Assembly: GCA_016124255.1 (NCBI GenBank)
Contig: WGOB01000035.1
Coordinates: forward strand, 1-44,555
Direction: 5' to 3'
DNA: 44,555 nucleotides
Origin: Alphaproteobacteria bacterium
Lineage (GTDB): Bacteria; Pseudomonadota; Alphaproteobacteria; Caulobacterales; Aquidulcibacteraceae
Shown: in pieces, positions 40,747-44,555 of the stretch
Position numbering within the stretch: the first letter of the stretch is position 1
Layout of the letters: every line of letters begins with the position of its first letter
Program-made: the position numbers and the translations under genes
Notes under the pieces: model-generated
What the model saw: the letters and a program-made list of their open reading frames with translations, nothing else
The model's database searches: none
Told to the model about the DNA's origin: nothing

Positions 40747-41969
40747 GCCAAGAGCCTGCGCGCCTTCTCCAGCGCGTCGATGAATGAATCCACGTCGTCG
40801 AGGGTGTTGTAGAGCCCGAACGAGGCGCGCGCGGTCGCGCTGACGCCGAGGCGCTGCATCAGCGGTTGCGCGCAATGATGGCCTGCGCGGATCGCGACGC
40901 CCTGCTGATCGAGAAGTTGGGCCACGTCATGAGGATGGGCGCCCTCCACGCTGAACGCAACGATCGCCGCCTTCTCCGGCGCACGCCCGTGCAGCGTCAC
41001 CCAATTGAGCGCGCGCAGCCGCTCCATCGCCGCGTCGCGCAGCTGCGCTTCGTGCGCGGCGATCGCGGCGCGATCCTGCGCGCTGAGCCAGTCGATCGCG
41101 GCGCCAAGCCCGATCGCTGCCAGGATCGGCGGCGTGCCCGCTTCGAAGCGATGTGGCGGGTCGTTGTAGGTGATGCGTTCCCGCTCGACGACGTCGATCA
41201 TCTCGCCGCCGCCCTCGAACGGCTTGAGCGCGGCGAGCCGGTCCGGCTTCCCGTAAAGCACCCCGATCCCGGTGGGGCCGTAGAGCTTGTGGCCCGTGAA
41301 GGCGTAATAATCGACGCCGAGCGCCTCCACATCCACCGGCCCGTGCACGACCGCCTGGCACCCATCGAGCAGCACGGGGACGCCGCGCGCGTGCGCGCTC
41401 TCGATCAGCGCTTTCCCGGCGCCCACGCCCAGCACGTTCGAGCAATGCGTGAGCGCGACCATCTTCGTGCGCGGCGTGATCAGCGCGTCGAGCGCGGCCG
41501 GATCGAGGCGGCCGTCGTTGTCGATGTCCAGCCACTTCAGCGCCGCGCCACGGCGTTCGCGCAGGAAATGCCACGGCACGATGTTGGAATGATGCTCCAT
41601 CACCGAAACGACGATCTCGTCGCCGTCGTGCACGTCGATCCCGTTGGCGACGATGTTGATCGCCTGCGTGCCGCCCTTGGTGAAGACGATCGTTTCAGGG
41701 CTCGGCGCATTGATCAGCCGCGCCGCCTTCGCGCGCGCCGCCTCGTAAGCTTGCGTCGTCTCGTTGGCCAGCGCGTGGATGCCGCGGTGCACGTTCGCGT
41801 AGGACGTCCGCATCGCGCCCGCCATCGCGTCGATCACCGCCTCCGGCTTTTGCGCAGACGCTGCGCTGTCGAGATAGACCAGCGGCTTGCCGTGCACTTG
41901 GCGTGACAGGATCGGGAAGTGCGCACGCACGGCGTGCGCGTCGAACGGACGGCGGATCGGCGCGTTCAT
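40743..41969 (-). CDS. sufS: Cysteine desulfurase SufS
   Basis: PLP enzyme that supplies sulfur for Fe-S assembly. 408 residues. PLP lysine K228 in FTGHKLYGPTG; H126 in SVMEHHSNIVPW; persulfide Cys C366 in AGHHCAQPL. The start MNAPIRRPFDAHAVRAHFPI is usual for group II enzymes. It is separated from sufD by a 139-bp gap containing two inverted palindromic repeats; the rest of the suf genes overlap. Confidence 0.96.
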   Translation of the reverse strand: MNAPIRRPFDAHAVRAHFPILSRQVHGKPLVYLDSAASAQKPEAVIDAMAGAMRTSYANVHRGIHALANETTQAYEAARAKAARLINAPSPETIVFTKGGTQAINIVANGIDVHDGDEIVVSVMEHHSNIVPWHFLRERRGAALKWLDIDNDGRLDPAALDALITPRTKMVALTHCSNVLGVGAGKALIESAHARGVPVLLDGCQAVVHGPVDVEALGVDYYAFTGHKLYGPTGIGVLYGKPDRLAALKPFEGGGEMIDVVERERITYNDPPHRFEAGTPPILAAIGLGAAIDWLSAQDRAAIAAHEAQLRDAAMERLRALNWVTLHGRAPEKAAIVAFSVEGAHPHDVAQLLDQQGVAIRAGHHCAQPLMQRLGVSATARASFGLYNTLDDVDSFIDALEKARRLLA

Positions 41970-41985
41970 GGCGTTTCTCCCTTTT

Positions 41986-42006
41986 CCTCCCCCTGCAAGG
42001 GGGAGG
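41986..42006. repeat. CCTCCCCCT/AGGGGGAGG palindrome, copy A
   Basis: Nine-base arms with loop GCA, in the sufD-sufS gap. Copy B at 42064-42082 is nearly the reverse complement. Together they make a potential larger stem around 57 bases. Confidence 0.75.
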
Positions 42007-42063
42007 TCAGGAGGGGGTCAAAGGCGCGCAAGCGCCCGCAGACGTCGCGCCGACCCGCTCTCA

Positions 42064-42082
42064 CTCCCCCTTGCAGGGGGAG
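42064..42082. repeat. CTCCCCCT/AGGGGGAG palindrome, copy B
   Basis: Eight-base arms with loop TGC. Faces copy A, the reverse-complement arrangement. Between A and B lies a GC-rich stretch with no visible gene. Confidence 0.75.
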
Positions 42083-42108
42083 AATGCGAAGCGGAGTGTG
42101 CAAGAAGC

Positions 42109-43002
42109 TCATCGCAGCCATCCCGCGATACGCGCGAGAATCTCCGCACGCAGATCCCCTGGCAGATGCTCCGGCACGGCCTCGCCCAGGAACGCCTCCA
42201 CAAGCAGCGCGCGCGCCTCCGTTTCGGGGATGCCGCGGGCGCGGGCGTAGAACAATTGCTGATCATCGAGCGCGCCGATCGCGTTGCCGTGCGCGCATTG
42301 GACGTCGTCGGCGTAGATTTCGAGCTCCGGCTTGGCGTCGATCTCGGCGCCCTCCTCCAGCATCAACGCAGCGTGATGCTGGCGCGCGTCGGTCTGCTGG
42401 GCGCCATGCGCGACGAGGATCTTGCCCTGGAACACCCCGCACCCGCCGGCGCGCGCGGCGCCCTTTATCAGCTGGCGCGTGGCCGCGCCTGGAACGTTGT
42501 GCGACACCACCGAAGTGAGGTCGGCGTGGCGGCCGTCGGCGCACATATAGACGCCGTTCAGCTCAATTTCGGCGCCTTCGCCTTCGACGCTCACATGCGT
42601 CTCGATCCGCGCGAGCTTGGCGCCCTCGGCAAGGATAAACTGACGGAACGCGCCGCCGGCCTCAATCGTGACGTGCGCGGCGTTCAGCACGACACCGCCG
42701 CCCGTCTGCAGCACAACACGCGTCAACGCGCCCCCGGGCAGCACTTGGATCTCGCGCACGCTGGCGTCGAGGCCCTCGCCGCCGACGCGTTCGACCAGGA
42801 CCTCCTCCTCGCCCGCGCGCACCTTTGTAATCGCGTGGCGGCCCTGGCCGAGCGCGAGGCGATCAATGACGCCGTCCAGCGCGCCCCACGCATGCTTTGG
42901 ACGCGGCGCCGCCTCCGGCAGCGGCGTCTCCGCGAGCGCGGCGCGCAGGTCGGAATATTTCCACGCCTCGACGCGGCGATTGGGGAGATCGGCCGCGATC
43001 AT
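42109..43002 (-). CDS. sufD: Fe-S scaffold protein SufD
   Basis: Partner of SufB and SufC in the scaffold complex. 297 residues, shorter than E. coli SufD (423) as is usual in this group. The start MIAADLPNRRVEAWKYSDLR has the family's N-terminal pattern; CAHGNAIGALDDQQLFYARARGIPETEARALL at the end is shared with SufB. Start overlaps the sufC stop (ATGA). Confidence 0.92.
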   Translation of the reverse strand: MIAADLPNRRVEAWKYSDLRAALAETPLPEAAPRPKHAWGALDGVIDRLALGQGRHAITKVRAGEEEVLVERVGGEGLDASVREIQVLPGGALTRVVLQTGGGVVLNAAHVTIEAGGAFRQFILAEGAKLARIETHVSVEGEGAEIELNGVYMCADGRHADLTSVVSHNVPGAATRQLIKGAARAGGCGVFQGKILVAHGAQQTDARQHHAALMLEEGAEIDAKPELEIYADDVQCAHGNAIGALDDQQLFYARARGIPETEARALLVEAFLGEAVPEHLPGDLRAEILARIAGWLR

Positions 43003-43745
43003 GCGGCCTCCAGGTATTTGTCATAACCTTCGCGCTCGAGATCGAGCGCGAGGTCGGGACCGCCGGAATGGACGATCCGCCCCTTCGCGAGCACATGCAC
43101 GCGATCCGGCTTGATGTAGTCCAGAAGCCGCTGATAGTGCGTGATCACCAGCATCGCGCGTTCGGGCGACCGCAGCGCGTTCACGCTGTCTGCGACGATG
43201 CGCAGCGCATCGATGTCGAGCCCGGAATCGGTTTCGTCGAGGACGGCGAAACGCGGTTCGAGCATCGCCATCTGCAACGCTTCCAGCCGCTTCTTCTCCC
43301 CGCCCGAGAAGCCGACGTTCAGCCCGCGCTTCAGCATGTCCTGCGGGATCTTGAGCGCGTCGGCCTTCTCCCGCACGCGTTTGAGGAAATCCGGCGCCGT
43401 GATCTCCGGCTCGCCCCGCGCCTTGCGCTGGGCGTTCATCGCCGTGCGCAGGAAGGTGAGCGCCGGGACGCCGGGGATTTCCACCGGATATTGGAACGAT
43501 TGGAAGAGGCCCTTGGCCGCGCGCTCTTCCGGCGCCAGCGCAAGCAGGTCCTCGCCGCCCAGCGTCGCTGTCCCCTGCGTGATCGCGTACCCGTCCCGCC
43601 CCGAGAGCGCATAAGCGAGCGTCGACTTGCCCGCCCCGTTGGGACCCATGACCGCATGCACTTGGCCGGCCGGGACCGACAAACTCAGCCCACGGATGAT
43701 TTCGGCGTCGCCGACCGAGACGTGGAGGTCCTTCACCTCAAGCAT
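42999..43745 (-). CDS. sufC: Fe-S assembly ATPase SufC
   Basis: ABC-type ATPase driving SufBCD. 248 residues. Walker A GPNGAGKST (34-42), signature FSGGEKKRLEALQMAML, Walker B FAVLDETDSGLD and H-loop VITHYQRLL. The ATG at 43745 overlaps the end of the preceding small membrane gene by 8 bases. Confidence 0.96.
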   Translation of the reverse strand: MLEVKDLHVSVGDAEIIRGLSLSVPAGQVHAVMGPNGAGKSTLAYALSGRDGYAITQGTATLGGEDLLALAPEERAAKGLFQSFQYPVEIPGVPALTFLRTAMNAQRKARGEPEITAPDFLKRVREKADALKIPQDMLKRGLNVGFSGGEKKRLEALQMAMLEPRFAVLDETDSGLDIDALRIVADSVNALRSPERAMLVITHYQRLLDYIKPDRVHVLAKGRIVHSGGPDLALDLEREGYDKYLEAA

Positions 43746-44033
43746 TCGCTTTATACTCCGCGACCGTCTTTTGCTGGTCGCCGTGCTGCGCAACGGCGAT
43801 CAGCAGCATACCGGCGCCCATCGCCGTCAGCGCGACGAACACGACCACGCCCCACAGGAATTGCCCGCCGATCGCGGAAAGGCCGAAGCCCAAGGCGCCC
43901 ACCGCCATGCAGGCGATGAAGACGCCGAACATCATCCAGCCCTTCCAATGCACTGGCGCCATGCCCGCGCGCGGGTGGCCGACGGGAAAACGCCGCGCGA
44001 ACCAGATCTCCTGCGGTTCGTTCCGCGCAGCGC

Positions 44034-44037
<4 letters not shown>
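43738..44037 (-). CDS. Small membrane protein within the suf operon
   Basis: 99 residues. Hydrophobic helices about 34-56 ([20 protein letters not shown]) and 60-82 ([20 protein letters not shown]), preceded by [20 protein letters not shown]. No known family. It overlaps sufB (ATGA at 44034-44037) and sufC, so it is translated as part of the suf operon. Its role is unknown. Confidence 0.82.

Positions 44038-44555
<518 letters not shown>

Overview
The window is high-GC chromosomal DNA, densely coding and with short gaps, from an alphaproteobacterium, probably a member of Caulobacterales or a relative (inference from gene content and order: ntrB-ntrC-ntrY-ntrX, a D-amino-acid transaminase, hfq and hflX in a row, a fused ispDF, a sufBCD-sufS-sufT-A-type-carrier cluster, and a parE/DEAD-box/TIR-domain neighbourhood). 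No plasmid or phage genes are visible. Only one stretch, 8330-11087, has clearly lower GC and different codon use.

Layout. 1-2564: the start of a 5-oxoprolinase/hydantoinase gene (runs off the left edge) and a nitronate monooxygenase, both on the minus strand. 2656-2745: tRNA-Ser(UGA). 2943-8244: a plus-strand envelope and replication block: RlpA-like protein, D,D-carboxypeptidase, tmk, holB, tatD and a PhnP-like metallo-hydrolase, the last four overlapping or nearly so. 8330-11087: a complete IS1595-family transposon of 2758 bp with imperfect terminal inverted repeats and a perfect 8-bp target duplication (ACCGTATT). It carries a transposase plus three cargo genes, one a PIN-domain nuclease. 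11125-14115: mazG, two tandem palindromic repeats, an acyltransferase and an unrecognised gene. 14119-22935: the minus-strand nitrogen-regulation and RNA-chaperone cluster (ntrB, ntrC, ntrY, ntrX, D-amino-acid transaminase, hfq, hflX). 23088-29846: ispDF, a large membrane spermidine-synthase-like protein, a CinA-type amidase, a DUF1428 protein, an exported protein, and a SoxR/VOC divergent pair with a clear SoxR-type operator. 29964-35533: parE, a small exported protein, a DEAD-box RNA helicase and a membrane-anchored TIR-domain protein. 35716-39627: a coniferyl-aldehyde-type dehydrogenase, a diguanylate cyclase, an enoyl-CoA hydratase and a small membrane protein. 39638-44555: a TfoX-like protein and the suf iron-sulfur operon (minus strand; sufB runs off the right edge).

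The most notable item is the IS1595 element: its ends can be fixed to the base, its left end contains a promoter, and its transposase (and possibly its first cargo gene) looks leaderless. The cargo resembles a toxin-antitoxin-like pair and is my best candidate for an undescribed system. Also notable are an NtrC that lacks the sigma-54 contact motif and has an altered Walker B, a membrane-anchored TIR protein, a 4 x 14 bp direct repeat in the divergent region before cinA, and several families of dispersed palindromes.
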